Of a stretch of DNA of 64,000 nucleotides, positions 1 to 9,781 are shown one piece after another. Under the pieces are notes generated by a model. It was not told where the DNA came from and did not search any database. It saw only the letters and a list, made by a program, of their open reading frames with translations. Made by a program: the position numbers and the translations under genes. Positions within the stretch are counted from its first letter, which is position 1, and each line of letters opens with the position of its first letter. Origin of the DNA: Flavivirga jejuensis. Its GTDB lineage: Bacteria; Bacteroidota; Bacteroidia; Flavobacteriales; Flavobacteriaceae. The stretch is from assembly GCF_030540765.1 (NCBI RefSeq), contig NZ_JAUOEL010000007.1, positions 111,694 to 175,693 on the forward strand, written 5' to 3'.

Positions 1-2746
1 TGATGCTGGAGATCATGTTAAATTTGGCTTCCCAATGGCATATAGTGTAACAACACTAGCCTGGGGAGGTATAGAATATAAAGACGCTTATAAAAGATCT
101 GGCCAAATGGATATTTTAAAACAAAATCTTCGTTTTGTAACAGATTATTTTATCAAGTGCCATACGGCTCCCAATGAGTTTTACGGACAACTAGGTAATG
201 GCAGCCTAGATCATTCCTTTTGGGGCGCACCAGAAGTTATGGTAATGGACAGGCCAGCATACAAAATAGATGCTAATAACCCAGGATCTGATCTAGCAGC
301 TGAAACGGCCGCAGCACTGGCTGCAACCAGTATCTTATTCCAAGATTCTGATCCAACTTATAGTGCTACGTTATTAACTCACGCCATACAGTTATATGAT
401 TTTGCAGATACTTATAGAGGTATCTATTCGGAATCTATTACAGATGCCGCTGGTTTTTACAGATCATACAGTGGTTATAATGATGAATTAGTTTGGGGAG
501 CCACCTGGTTGTACCGGGCTACCAATGATGCCACATATCTTTCGAAAGCGGAATTGGCATATGACAATTTAGGAAATGAAGGACAAAGCTCTGATAAAGC
601 ATACAAATTTACAATGTCTTGGGACGATAAAAGTTATGGCTCTTATGTACTATTAGCTCAATTAACCGGGACAGCTAAATACATGACTGATGCAGAACGC
701 TTTTTAGATTTTTGGACCAGTGGTGTGAATGGAGAAACAGTAACTTACAGCCCTGGTGGTCAAGCACATTTAATACAATGGGGCTCACTTAGGTATGCTG
801 CAAATACGGCTTTTTTAGCTTTTGTTTATAGCGATAAGGTATCAACTTCTGCTGCAAATAAATTAAAATATCACGATTTTGCCGTGAGTCAAACAAACTA
901 TGCCTTAGGAGACAACCCGCTTAATAGAAGTTTTATGGTTGGTTTTGGAAATAATCCGGCAAATAACCCACACCATAGATCATCACACGGTCCTTGGGCA
1001 AATAGTCTTCAGGGGAGTCCAGAGATACCAAGTCATACCCTTTTTGGAGCATTAGCAGGAGGTCCTAAAGATCCTGATGATCAATTTGTTGATGATCGTG
1101 GTGATTATATCGCCAATGAGGTGGCTTGCGATTATAATGCTTGTTTTACAGGGAATTTGGTGAGAATGTACGATGAGTTTGGAGGCGAGCCATTAGCAAA
1201 TTTCCCAATTGATGAAACTCCCAGTAGAACAGAAATTAGATCTTTTTCAAAATTTAATAGCGACAATGCTTATGGTAGCACAGTAAAAGTTTTGATTCAA
1301 AATAGAACCGCTTGGCCAGCGCGAGTAACAGACAACCTTTCTTATAGATATTTCTTTGATATTTCTGAAGGAGTCGCCCAAGGGTATACTATTGATGATT
1401 ATGATATCACTTTAAACTCAGTTCAAGGCAATAGCACGTCTGTTATTAATGCATGGGATGCAGTAAATAACATCTATTATATGGAGGTTTCACTAGCGGG
1501 CGAAGAGATAGCTCCAATTGGGGATCCTCAATTTCGAAGAGAAACACAAATTAATCTTCGTGTTCAAAATGGTGTTCCGTATGATACTTCTAACGACTGG
1601 TCTGCACAAGGATTAAATAGTAGTACAGATATAGAGAGTGTTAACATTCCTGTATACGATAATGGCGTGTTGGTATTTGGTAATGAGCCAATACCTGGAT
1701 CTGGTGTTAATGGTGGTACCATTACTGGAGGGCCATTTACTTTTACTGTTGGCGATGACATCGCAGACCATGTATCTGGAATTACCTTATCTGGCAATGT
1801 TGGTGAAAACTCACAATGGGTCGTAACCGATAATCAAAATAATATCGTAGCGCTACCAATTACGCCAGAAGACGTGAATTTCGATACAGAAACTTCTGGT
1901 ATTAGTTTAATATGGCATTTAAGTTATAACGACGCTATTAGTGGACTTGCAATTGGAAATAATACTTCGGGCTTAACTGGAGACTTTAATCTTTCAAATA
2001 CAATTTCTGTGATAAAAATAACAGAAGGTAGTAGTAACGATTGTAGTTTCGGGACTCCGCTGTCAACTTCATTACCTAATATTAACAGTGCTTTTACAAA
2101 TATACATGTGCTGGGAAATGGAGGCCCAAATCTGGATAATGTTACCATATTTACTATTAATTGGGATCTGAATAATAATGGGTTATATCAATTTTCTATA
2201 AATACCAATAATGGCACTCCAAATTGGTATGTAGATTTAAGGGGCAGTCTTACATTTAGTTTTAACAGTACGCAACCAGACGCAACTTTTTCTGGTACTG
2301 GAATTACTGGATTAGACGGTGCTTATTGGGTTACTGTAGATGCTGGGAATTTTGTAATGGTTTCAAAAACAGACGGATTTACACTCTATTTTAGTAATAC
2401 CGCTAGCGAACCAATTTGTATTAGTTCTGTTGCAAAAATTTCAGAAAAAACCATTTCTGAAGCTTCACAAAAAATAGAATCTGTATCTAATCCAATACAA
2501 ACTATTATGCAATTGTCGCCAAACCCAGCACATAATAGCGTCACACTATCTAGCAATGACAGTTTACAACATACCATAATTCATTTAGTAAGCCTTACTG
2601 GTAGGGTTATGATGTCTGATAATATAGATGGTATTCAAAAAAAGACAACCATAAATCTTGAAGGACTTCAATCTGGGGTCTATATTCTAAAAGTTCATAA
2701 TACCAAAACAGGTATTATAATGAACAAAAAGATCATCAAAAAGTAA
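1..2746 (+). CDS. GH9 endoglucanase (cellulase) with CBM3 and T9SS type A tail, 5' partial
   Basis: Secreted cellulase predicted to cleave internal beta-1,4-glucosidic bonds. The reading frame is open to the window edge: bases 2-34 encode DAGDHVKFGFP directly before the first visible ATG at 35, so that ATG is internal and the true start lies upstream. DAGD holds the catalytic base of family GH9. Further GH9 signatures are NPHHRSSHG and the proton-donor Glu in ANEVACDYNA (bases 1118-1120). Residues below count from the ATG at 35: catalytic domain to about 390, CBM3-like cellulose-binding domain about 398-545, a beta-sandwich module common in flavobacterial exported proteins about 553-665, a Cys-bounded module about 670-795 shared with the next gene, and a T9SS type A sorting tail about 823-903 (LSPNPAHNSV start, KKIIKK end). 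The GH5 gene follows 70 bases downstream. The family call is firm; substrate range is inferred. Confidence 0.95.
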   Translation, partial: DAGDHVKFGFPMAYSVTTLAWGGIEYKDAYKRSGQMDILKQNLRFVTDYFIKCHTAPNEFYGQLGNGSLDHSFWGAPEVMVMDRPAYKIDANNPGSDLAAETAAALAATSILFQDSDPTYSATLLTHAIQLYDFADTYRGIYSESITDAAGFYRSYSGYNDELVWGATWLYRATNDATYLSKAELAYDNLGNEGQSSDKAYKFTMSWDDKSYGSYVLLAQLTGTAKYMTDAERFLDFWTSGVNGETVTYSPGGQAHLIQWGSLRYAANTAFLAFVYSDKVSTSAANKLKYHDFAVSQTNYALGDNPLNRSFMVGFGNNPANNPHHRSSHGPWANSLQGSPEIPSHTLFGALAGGPKDPDDQFVDDRGDYIANEVACDYNACFTGNLVRMYDEFGGEPLANFPIDETPSRTEIRSFSKFNSDNAYGSTVKVLIQNRTAWPARVTDNLSYRYFFDISEGVAQGYTIDDYDITLNSVQGNSTSVINAWDAVNNIYYMEVSLAGEEIAPIGDPQFRRETQINLRVQNGVPYDTSNDWSAQGLNSSTDIESVNIPVYDNGVLVFGNEPIPGSGVNGGTITGGPFTFTVGDDIADHVSGITLSGNVGENSQWVVTDNQNNIVALPITPEDVNFDTETSGISLIWHLSYNDAISGLAIGNNTSGLTGDFNLSNTISVIKITEGSSNDCSFGTPLSTSLPNINSAFTNIHVLGNGGPNLDNVTIFTINWDLNNNGLYQFSINTNNGTPNWYVDLRGSLTFSFNSTQPDATFSGTGITGLDGAYWVTVDAGNFVMVSKTDGFTLYFSNTASEPICISSVAKISEKTISEASQKIESVSNPIQTIMQLSPNPAHNSVTLSSNDSLQHTIIHLVSLTGRVMMSDNIDGIQKKTTINLEGLQSGVYILKVHNTKTGIIMNKKIIKK

Positions 2747-2762
2747 TTTTTAATTTAAAACA

Positions 2763-2789
2763 ATTCCTAAAGGTGGGGGCTTTGGGAAT
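2763..2789 (+). terminator. Hairpin between GH9 and GH5 genes
   Basis: Arms ATTCCTAAAG (2763-2772) and CTTTGGGAAT (2780-2789) form a 10-bp stem with one G-T pair and a G-rich 7-base loop. It starts 17 bases after the GH9 stop and ends 27 bases before the GH5 start. There is no strong T-run, so it may be an mRNA-stabilising or attenuating hairpin inside an operon rather than a full terminator. Confidence 0.5.
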
Positions 2790-2816
2790 GTTTCTTACAT
2801 AATAATAAAACAAAAA

Positions 2817-4955
2817 ATGAGATATTTTATATTTATAATTTTTAGCATTGTATGGCTTTTTAGCGCTACAACGAACACGCATGCACAGCAACAAAATTTT
2901 TTAAACACTTCTGGAAATAAATTATTTGATTCTGCAGGTAATGAGGTTCGTCTTACCGGAGTTAATTGGTTTGGTTTCGAAACATCTTTATACAGTCCTC
3001 ATGGAATTTGGTCTAGAGATACAAAAAGTGTATTAAAGCAAATTAAAGACTTAGGGTTTAATACTATTAGAATTCCTTGGTGTAACGAAATGTTGAACCC
3101 TGAGGCTAGTATAACCATAAACTCTTTTGGAACAGACCCCTACTCTGGAGTTTCACCAATGAATGCCGAGGAAGCTACGCTAAGTAAACCTATTGAGTTA
3201 TTAGATGTTATAGTAAACTGGTGTCAAGAAAATAATATAAAAATTGTATTAGATAATCACTCCAGAGCAGCAGATGGTTTTTTAAACGAAGCCTATTGGT
3301 ACACCGATACTTTTTCTGAACAAGAATGGATAGCAGATTGGATATTTTTAGCGAATAGATATAAAAACTTTTCGGCTGTAGTTGCCATGGATCTTAATAA
3401 CGAACCTCATGGGTCTACTTGGGGAGATAGCAACCCAAGTACAGATTGGAATAAGGCAGCAGAGCGTTGTGGTAATGCTATTTTAGAAGTGCATCCAGAT
3501 GTATTAATTATAGTTGAAGGTGTTGGTGAGTTTGAAGGAGATTCTTATTGGTGGGGCGGACAACTTAAAGGTGTAACAAAGTATCCTGTGCAATTATCTA
3601 ATCCAAGTAAATTGTTTTATTCGGCACATGAATATGGTCCAGAGGTAGCGCCACAAGATTGGTTTGATTCATCAGATTTCCCTAATAATATGCCTGCAAT
3701 TTGGAATGAACATTTTCATTATTTATATGAAAACAATACATCTCCTTTATTTATTGGTGAATTCGGAATTAAAAATCAAAGTAATGCTACTGCTTATACC
3801 TGGTATACGGAATGGATGGACTTTATGGGAAGTATTTATTCTTGGACTTTTTGGACCATGAACCCTAATTCTGGTGATACTGGGGGCATTTTAATGGATG
3901 ATTGGACCAGTGTTAATCAATGGAAAATGGACGTTTTAAGCCCTCATTTTGCACCGCTAATCCCAAATGTAATTGGTGGAAGTATCAATACACCTCCATT
4001 AGCAAGCATAACAGCTTCTGTTACTTCTGGAAATGCACCGTTAAGTGTGCAGTTTGACGCTTCAGGATCATCGGATATTGATGGCGATACCTTAACCTAT
4101 AACTGGGATTTCGGAAATGGTGATACATCATTAGAAATGAATCCTCTAATTACTTATACAACTGCTGGATCTTATACGGTAACACTTACTGTTAATGATG
4201 GTGAAGTCAATTCTGCACCTGTAACCCAAACAATACTTGTAGAAGTAGATGGCGTTAACACTTGTGATTTTGATACGCCTATATCTAGTGCCCTACCAAG
4301 TTTAAATGCTTCATATCATAATATTTATGTTTTAGGAAGTGGCGGTCCGAATTTAGATAATGTGACCACATTTACTATTAATTGGGATCTGAATAATAAT
4401 GGGTTATATCAATTTTCTATAAATACCAATAATGGTACTCCAAACTGGTATGTAGATTTAAGAGAGAGTCTTACAGCCAGTTTTAACAGTACGCAACCAG
4501 AAGCGACTTTTTCTGGTACTGGAATTACTGGATTAGACGGTGCATACTGGGTTACTGCAGATGCTGGGAATTTTGTAATGGTTTCTAAAACAGGTGGGTT
4601 TACTCTGTATTTTAGCAGTACAGCCAGCCAGCCAATTTGCGATAGTTCTGTTGCAAAAATTTCAGAAAAAGGGACTTCTGAAGCTTCAGAAAAAATAGAG
4701 ATTGCTCCTGGTTTTATAAAATTAACGCCAAACCCTGTACTGGACATCGTGACATTATCTAGTAATGAAAGTTTACAACATTCTACAATTAAAATAATAA
4801 GCCTTACAGGTAGAGTTGTTATGTTTGAAAGTGTAGAGGATGATCAAAAAGAGAAGACAATAAGCATTGAAGCCCTGCAATCTGGAATTTATATTTTAGA
4901 AGCTTTTAATACTAAGACAGGTGTATTAAAAAACAAAAAGATTATTAAAAAATAG
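2817..4955 (+). CDS. GH5 endoglucanase with PKD domain and T9SS type A tail
   Basis: Secreted family 5 glycoside hydrolase, predicted endo-beta-1,4-glucanase. A signal peptide ends near THAQ (residue 24). The catalytic (beta/alpha)8 domain spans about 26-375, with the acid/base Glu196 in DLNNEPHG and the nucleophile Glu315 in FIGEFGIK. The N-terminal pattern (LTGVNWFGFET, then FNTIRIPW) is typical of bacterial GH5 endoglucanases. A PKD domain (about 392-475) follows. Next is a Cys-bounded module (about 483-608) nearly identical to the one in the GH9 enzyme upstream. The T9SS type A tail (about 635-712) begins LTPNPVLDIV and ends KKIIKK. The gene follows GH9 on the same strand and is probably co-transcribed. 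Mannanase or xyloglucanase activity cannot be excluded from sequence alone, but the GH9 partner favours cellulose. Confidence 0.94.
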   Translation: MRYFIFIIFSIVWLFSATTNTHAQQQNFLNTSGNKLFDSAGNEVRLTGVNWFGFETSLYSPHGIWSRDTKSVLKQIKDLGFNTIRIPWCNEMLNPEASITINSFGTDPYSGVSPMNAEEATLSKPIELLDVIVNWCQENNIKIVLDNHSRAADGFLNEAYWYTDTFSEQEWIADWIFLANRYKNFSAVVAMDLNNEPHGSTWGDSNPSTDWNKAAERCGNAILEVHPDVLIIVEGVGEFEGDSYWWGGQLKGVTKYPVQLSNPSKLFYSAHEYGPEVAPQDWFDSSDFPNNMPAIWNEHFHYLYENNTSPLFIGEFGIKNQSNATAYTWYTEWMDFMGSIYSWTFWTMNPNSGDTGGILMDDWTSVNQWKMDVLSPHFAPLIPNVIGGSINTPPLASITASVTSGNAPLSVQFDASGSSDIDGDTLTYNWDFGNGDTSLEMNPLITYTTAGSYTVTLTVNDGEVNSAPVTQTILVEVDGVNTCDFDTPISSALPSLNASYHNIYVLGSGGPNLDNVTTFTINWDLNNNGLYQFSINTNNGTPNWYVDLRESLTASFNSTQPEATFSGTGITGLDGAYWVTADAGNFVMVSKTGGFTLYFSSTASQPICDSSVAKISEKGTSEASEKIEIAPGFIKLTPNPVLDIVTLSSNESLQHSTIKIISLTGRVVMFESVEDDQKEKTISIEALQSGIYILEAFNTKTGVLKNKKIIKK

Positions 4956-5256
4956 CTTTTTTTATAATCTTAAAAATAAACACGAAAGGATAATTATTTA
5001 GTAACTCTCTTTTTTTTTAATCTAAAAATTCTTCGCCTTCTAAGGTCGAGGTAGCCTATCTCATCGCTCCTTAGGAACCATCAAAATTGCCTTTTTTGGC
5101 TGTTCTGGGTGAGGTATAACATAACAAAATTATTGAAACTGACTATCCCCAATCCAAGCTTTCGTTAATCCTTTTCTCTCTTCAGATTCTGGAGGTCGTA
5201 TTTAGGAAACGCATTTTAATGAATTTAACTTAGTAATACACACGAACAAATCAATT
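4956..5256. other. Intergenic region with one repeat half-site
   Basis: No reading frame of note and no clear terminator. Around 5129-5148 it carries ATTGAAACTGACTATC, a degenerate copy of the end sequence of the element at 40131-40322. The rest shows nothing recognisable. The GH16 promoter is not obvious: TAACTTAG at 5226-5233 is one mismatch from TAnnTTTG, but no -33 TTG is suitably placed. Confidence 0.35.
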
Positions 5257-8200
5257 ATGAAAAAAAACCTATTATTTAAATCTATTATCACCTTTACAGT
5301 CCTGTTTTTTTCAGGAAGTATAGGATATACTCAATGTTCAGAACTCATTTTTAGTGATGAATTTTCAGGTACCTCCGTTGATCAAAGTAAATGGACCTCT
5401 ATTGTTGGAGATGGATGCCCTACTTTATGCGGTTTTGGAAATAATGAAGAACAATGGTATCAACCAGAAAACACAACAGTACAGAATGGAAATTTAATAA
5501 TTACGACCAGAAATGAAGCCGTAGGAGGAAAACAATACACGTCTTCTAAATTAATTACTTCTGGTAAATTTAACTCCAAATATGGGCGCTATGAAGCCAG
5601 TATAAAATTACCTTCTGCAGGAGGTGTATGGCCAGCTTTCTGGATGTTACCCGAAAATAGTAATTGGCCATTTACGGGGGAAATAGATATTATGGAAGCC
5701 AAGCATAAAAATGCTGAGAGTATAGAAGGAACTGTTCATTACTCTAATGGTGACTGGCAATATAATGGCAGAGAATATAATGCCGGACTCGATCTTTCTG
5801 CAGGATTTCATGAATATGCTGTAGAATGGGAACCCTCAGAAATTAGATGGTATGTAGATGATCAATTATATCATACGGTAACTCCAGCTAATACAGTAGA
5901 TCCATGGCCTTTTAACGAAGGTGATTGGTACATTATTCTTAATGTAGCAGTTGGAGGTTCTGGAACACCTTACACAGGTAACATTCCTCCTACTCCATCA
6001 GATTACCCTACGCAGATGGAAGTTGATTATGTACGCATATACAGTAGTGTATTTAATACACAACTTATAGGAGATAACAAAGTATATGAAGGCGAAACGG
6101 ATAAGGCATATAGTATAACGGCAACAAGTGGAGCATCCTATAATTGGTCAGTACCCAATGGAGCTACAATAATTTCAGGACAAGGAACCAGCTCTATTTT
6201 GGTTGATTGGGGTACTACTGGTGGAGATGTAAAGGTTCTAGTAAATATTCCTAATTGTGGAGAAAATGAATTCAAAATGAATGTTACTGTAAATCCAGAA
6301 CTAGTATTAGAATTTATTTATGAAGACTTTGAGAGCAATCGAAAGTTAACATATTCCTCAAAAACAGATGGCGTACTTAGTCAATCTGTAGCTAACCCAG
6401 GAATAAACTCCGTAAATAATTCTTTAACAGTAGGAAAATATGTAAGAGCCTCGGGAGCTCAGTATGATGGATTGTATATGAACTCTCCAGATATCGGAAA
6501 TGCTTTAGAGTATACTTCCAAAGAAAAAATAATTTGGATGGATGTTTATAGTGAAGCCCCAATTGGTACAGAATTCATTTTACAAATAGAAAATGGAGCG
6601 CTTTCTGCAGGAGATTGGCCTTCTGGTAGACATAGTAGATACAGTGCAAAGACGGTTACTCAAAATAAATGGGAAACCCTAGAGTTCGAATTAATTGATA
6701 GACCAGATACCAGTGTAGGCGCTTTAGAAGCAGATCAACTTGTACTCTTAATAGATTCAGATAGTTATACAGGACATACAATATATATAGATAACATAAG
6801 AAAAATGGATGCCCCAGATCCTGTTTTATTAGAAGAAGTTGTAATAGCAAATTATGATGGAATAAATCAATTGACGAATTTTTTCCAAAATGGTGTGTAC
6901 ACAAAAAATGTAACAAATCCAGATATCAATAACGTTAATAATAGTGCTAATGTGGCAAAATATATTAGAAATGCCGTCGAAACCTATGATGTGGTAGCTT
7001 TTAATACCACAGCTATAGAGAATAGTGGTCCTTTTATTAAAGGAGAACATATCTTCTATATGGATCTATATACGGCTGCACCTGTGGGAACAGAAATTTT
7101 GTTAAGTTTAGAAAATCAAGCGAATTCTGATAATGATTTTCCTGTAGGTAGAAATAGTCAGTTTAGCGGTGTTATTAAAGAACAAAACGCTTGGCATACT
7201 GTAGCATTTAGTCACTCTTCATCACCAGATGCAGGAACTTCTAATCTTTCTATCAATGAAATTTCGATACTTTTTAATTCTGGTTCTAATACTACTGAGA
7301 CTTACTATTTTGATAATTTTAGATATGGTATAACCAAATTACCATCTTCTTATCAATTTTCGGAAATGATTCAAGATTATAATGGAATTAATAATCTTAC
7401 ACTAAATCCTACGACTACTGGAACTTATACAACAGATGTAGAAAATCCAGAAACGAATACCGTTAATGGGTCTTCAAGAGCAGCTAGCTACGCTAGAAAT
7501 GCGGGAGAATTATATGATGCCTTATTTTTTGACACTAATGCCATAAATGATGCAAGTGCATATGTTTCAGAAGAAAAGAGATTTACTATGGATCTATATA
7601 CTAGTGCACCAATAGGCACTGTAATTAGCTGGCAATTGGAAGCTAGCTCTTTATCCACCCCATCTAATTATCCATCAGGAAGGCATAGTATATATCAGGC
7701 AGCTGTAAAAGAACAAAATAGTTGGCATACAATAGAATTTGTACTCACAGAAACACCAGATCTAATCGTTACTGATGCACAAATTGATAACATTGTATTC
7801 TTGTTCGACCCGAATAGCAGTAACGGGGATACTTATTATATAGATAACTTAAGGTCTCTAACAACAGATGATGCCATACAAACACCTATTCTATCTTCAA
7901 TAATCGTTTCATCTACGGATGCTTCAATAGGTTTAAATCAAACAGCATCATTTACTGCTCGGGGATTTGATCAAAATGGAGATATTTTTGCAACTAATTT
8001 TACCTGGACAGTAACGGGAGGCTCTATAGATACTAATGGATTATATACAGGTAGCACTTTGGGAACGCATACAATAACTGCTACAAGCGGATCTATTTCA
8101 GGTACAGCTTCTATTATTGTAAATGAAAATTCAGCATCTTACACAGCAATACCAGGGATTATAGAAGCAGAACAGTATAAAGAAGGCGGAGAAGGAATTG

Positions 8201-9177
8201 GTTATCATGATACGAGTACAGGAAATACAGGTGGAGCGTATCGACAAGATGATGTAGATATAGAAACCACTGAAGACTCAACAGGGATGTATAATGTGGG
8301 CTGGATTGATTCAGGAGAATGGTTAGCATATAATATTGATGGTACTGCTCCAACAAATGTTTATGATATCAACTTCCGTGTAGCCTCCCCCGATGGTAAT
8401 GGTAAATTTCATCTAGAGTTGGATGGCGTTTCTATTACAGAAGTGATATCTGTACCTGATACTGGCGGATGGCACAACTATGAAACAATTACCGTGACAG
8501 GTATTTCTATCAATAACGGAAATCATGAATTAAGAATTGTATTTGATTTGTCTGGATTAAATCTTAATTTCATAGAACTAAAAGCTTCCGAGGATACTGG
8601 TGGAGAAACAAATTGTAATGGATTAGCAGCAAATGGTCAATATAGTTATGAGATTTCAGCAGATACTGTAAATCCAACAATTACTTTTATTCCAGAAATA
8701 GCAGGAATAGGAGATACTGTATGTATTTTATATTACAGTACTTCTGCAACGGGGCCATACCCAGGATATGGTGTTACTCCAAATGTACCTTTCCAGACAA
8801 ATACTAATGAAGGAGAACATGTTTATTTCTATTACACTTATAGCTTACCTACAGGTGGTGAAAATAATACAGGAGCTTCTCCACATGATTTTGTGGTAGG
8901 CTCTTGTAGTGCTAGTAGTCAATTATCTGGTTTGGGTATAGAGAATGAAATATATTTATATACTAACCCTATAACTGATGAACTAAATATCAAAGGAGTT
9001 ACCAACGAATCGCAGATATCAATCTTGAATATGTCTGGTCAATTAGAGACTATTCCAGAACTACAAAGCGGCGACAATTCTTCAAAATTTGATGTCAGTT
9101 CTTTAAAGTCAGGAATCTATTTTGTAAGAATATTCAATAGATCAATTTCAAAAGTATTAAAATTCATGAAGAAATAA
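5257..9177 (+). CDS. Multimodular GH16 beta-glucanase (laminarinase-like) with CBM6 and T9SS type A tail
   Basis: Secreted endo-beta-glucanase, most likely acting on beta-1,3 or mixed-linkage glucan. A signal peptide ends near GYTQ. The GH16 domain spans about 25-265 with the ExDxxE active site as Glu142, Asp144 and Glu147 (GEIDIMEA), and an N-terminal pattern (FSDEFSGTSVD, GFGNNEEQWY) typical of laminarinases. Then come a PKD/Ig-like segment (about 268-347) and three tandem modules of about 170-180 residues (348-520, 524-692, 696-868), each ending in an aromatic-DN motif such as YIDNIR. Next are a bacterial Ig-like BIG2 domain (875-957), a CBM6 (962-1100, opening IPGIIEAEQY), an unassigned domain with two Cys (1112-1218), and a T9SS type A tail (1226-1306). 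At 1306 residues it is far longer than the roughly 250-residue catalytic core; the extra length is binding or spacer modules. The family is certain, the exact glucan is inferred. Confidence 0.94.
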   Translation: MKKNLLFKSIITFTVLFFSGSIGYTQCSELIFSDEFSGTSVDQSKWTSIVGDGCPTLCGFGNNEEQWYQPENTTVQNGNLIITTRNEAVGGKQYTSSKLITSGKFNSKYGRYEASIKLPSAGGVWPAFWMLPENSNWPFTGEIDIMEAKHKNAESIEGTVHYSNGDWQYNGREYNAGLDLSAGFHEYAVEWEPSEIRWYVDDQLYHTVTPANTVDPWPFNEGDWYIILNVAVGGSGTPYTGNIPPTPSDYPTQMEVDYVRIYSSVFNTQLIGDNKVYEGETDKAYSITATSGASYNWSVPNGATIISGQGTSSILVDWGTTGGDVKVLVNIPNCGENEFKMNVTVNPELVLEFIYEDFESNRKLTYSSKTDGVLSQSVANPGINSVNNSLTVGKYVRASGAQYDGLYMNSPDIGNALEYTSKEKIIWMDVYSEAPIGTEFILQIENGALSAGDWPSGRHSRYSAKTVTQNKWETLEFELIDRPDTSVGALEADQLVLLIDSDSYTGHTIYIDNIRKMDAPDPVLLEEVVIANYDGINQLTNFFQNGVYTKNVTNPDINNVNNSANVAKYIRNAVETYDVVAFNTTAIENSGPFIKGEHIFYMDLYTAAPVGTEILLSLENQANSDNDFPVGRNSQFSGVIKEQNAWHTVAFSHSSSPDAGTSNLSINEISILFNSGSNTTETYYFDNFRYGITKLPSSYQFSEMIQDYNGINNLTLNPTTTGTYTTDVENPETNTVNGSSRAASYARNAGELYDALFFDTNAINDASAYVSEEKRFTMDLYTSAPIGTVISWQLEASSLSTPSNYPSGRHSIYQAAVKEQNSWHTIEFVLTETPDLIVTDAQIDNIVFLFDPNSSNGDTYYIDNLRSLTTDDAIQTPILSSIIVSSTDASIGLNQTASFTARGFDQNGDIFATNFTWTVTGGSIDTNGLYTGSTLGTHTITATSGSISGTASIIVNENSASYTAIPGIIEAEQYKEGGEGIGYHDTSTGNTGGAYRQDDVDIETTEDSTGMYNVGWIDSGEWLAYNIDGTAPTNVYDINFRVASPDGNGKFHLELDGVSITEVISVPDTGGWHNYETITVTGISINNGNHELRIVFDLSGLNLNFIELKASEDTGGETNCNGLAANGQYSYEISADTVNPTITFIPEIAGIGDTVCILYYSTSATGPYPGYGVTPNVPFQTNTNEGEHVYFYYTYSLPTGGENNTGASPHDFVVGSCSASSQLSGLGIENEIYLYTNPITDELNIKGVTNESQISILNMSGQLETIPELQSGDNSSKFDVSSLKSGIYFVRIFNRSISKVLKFMKK

Positions 9178-9253
9178 ACGACCTCGATGTAAGCATACAA
9201 GACATTCAATAGGAAATGTTTTCTACAAGTTTCGGGGTATTAAAAAAATTAGA

Positions 9254-9283
9254 AGCAGGAAACCTAAAATCAGGTTTCCTGCT
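9254..9283 (+). terminator. Strong hairpin downstream of GH16 gene
   Basis: A perfect 12-bp stem (AGCAGGAAACCT at 9254-9265, AGGTTTCCTGCT at 9272-9283) with a 6-base loop, 77 bases after the GH16 stop. A weak T-containing stretch follows instead of a clean T-run. It most likely ends or protects the GH transcript. Confidence 0.65.
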
Positions 9284-9435
9284 ATTTAAAACGGTTTTAA
9301 AATTGAAAATTTAATAATATCATGAAATCAATTCATTTTTTGCTTACACAGTCTTAGCTCTATTAAACCATATAGGTTTAAAAACCTACCATGTCTTTTC
9401 CTTGGTAAACTCTAAGAGCTTGTATTATCTATTAA

Positions 9436-9558
9436 CAAGTAACTTCAATATATAATAATAAGTCACAACCACATTTAAAAGATTTGAAGCGTATTGCGGA
9501 AATTTTAGATGTGAATATTAGGGAATTATTGATATCTATTAAAGATTCTAAATCTTAG
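9436..9558 (+). pseudogene. Remnant of an XRE-type helix-turn-helix regulator
   Basis: An open stretch after TAA at 9433 encodes about 40 residues ending at TAG 9556-9558. It contains NKSQPHLKDLKRIAEILDV followed by NIRELL, which matches the C-terminal half of short XRE-family DNA-binding proteins common in Bacteroidota (the end of the recognition helix plus the typical IAEILDV.ELL helix). The N-terminal part of the domain and a start codon are missing, so this looks like a truncated relic. It lies in the gap between two secreted carbohydrate-active proteins, where it may mark an old insertion or deletion. Confidence 0.6.
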
Positions 9559-9690
9559 AATTTTAGTAGGACATTTTAAAGATTCTTTTCAGAAAGAAAA
9601 AAAATAAAATTTAGAGTAGTATGTTTATGTTAGACATCTAAATCACACTGAGATTCTATTCGTGTCTTAATTTAAACCAATTGTAATTAT

Positions 9691-9709
9691 GATACGTATA
9701 TAATGTATC
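9691..9709. promoter_or_regulatory. Palindrome upstream of beta-helix lipoprotein gene
   Basis: GATAC (9691-9695) and GTATC (9705-9709) form an inverted repeat around an AT-rich 9-base spacer, 72 bases before the start codon at 9782. The size and place suit a dimeric regulator site. No regulator can be named. Confidence 0.3.
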
Positions 9710-9781
9710 GATTTAAAAAATATTTTTTAAATGTATTTAATATATTGCAACTTATAAATCCCCAAATTTATAAAACGACTT

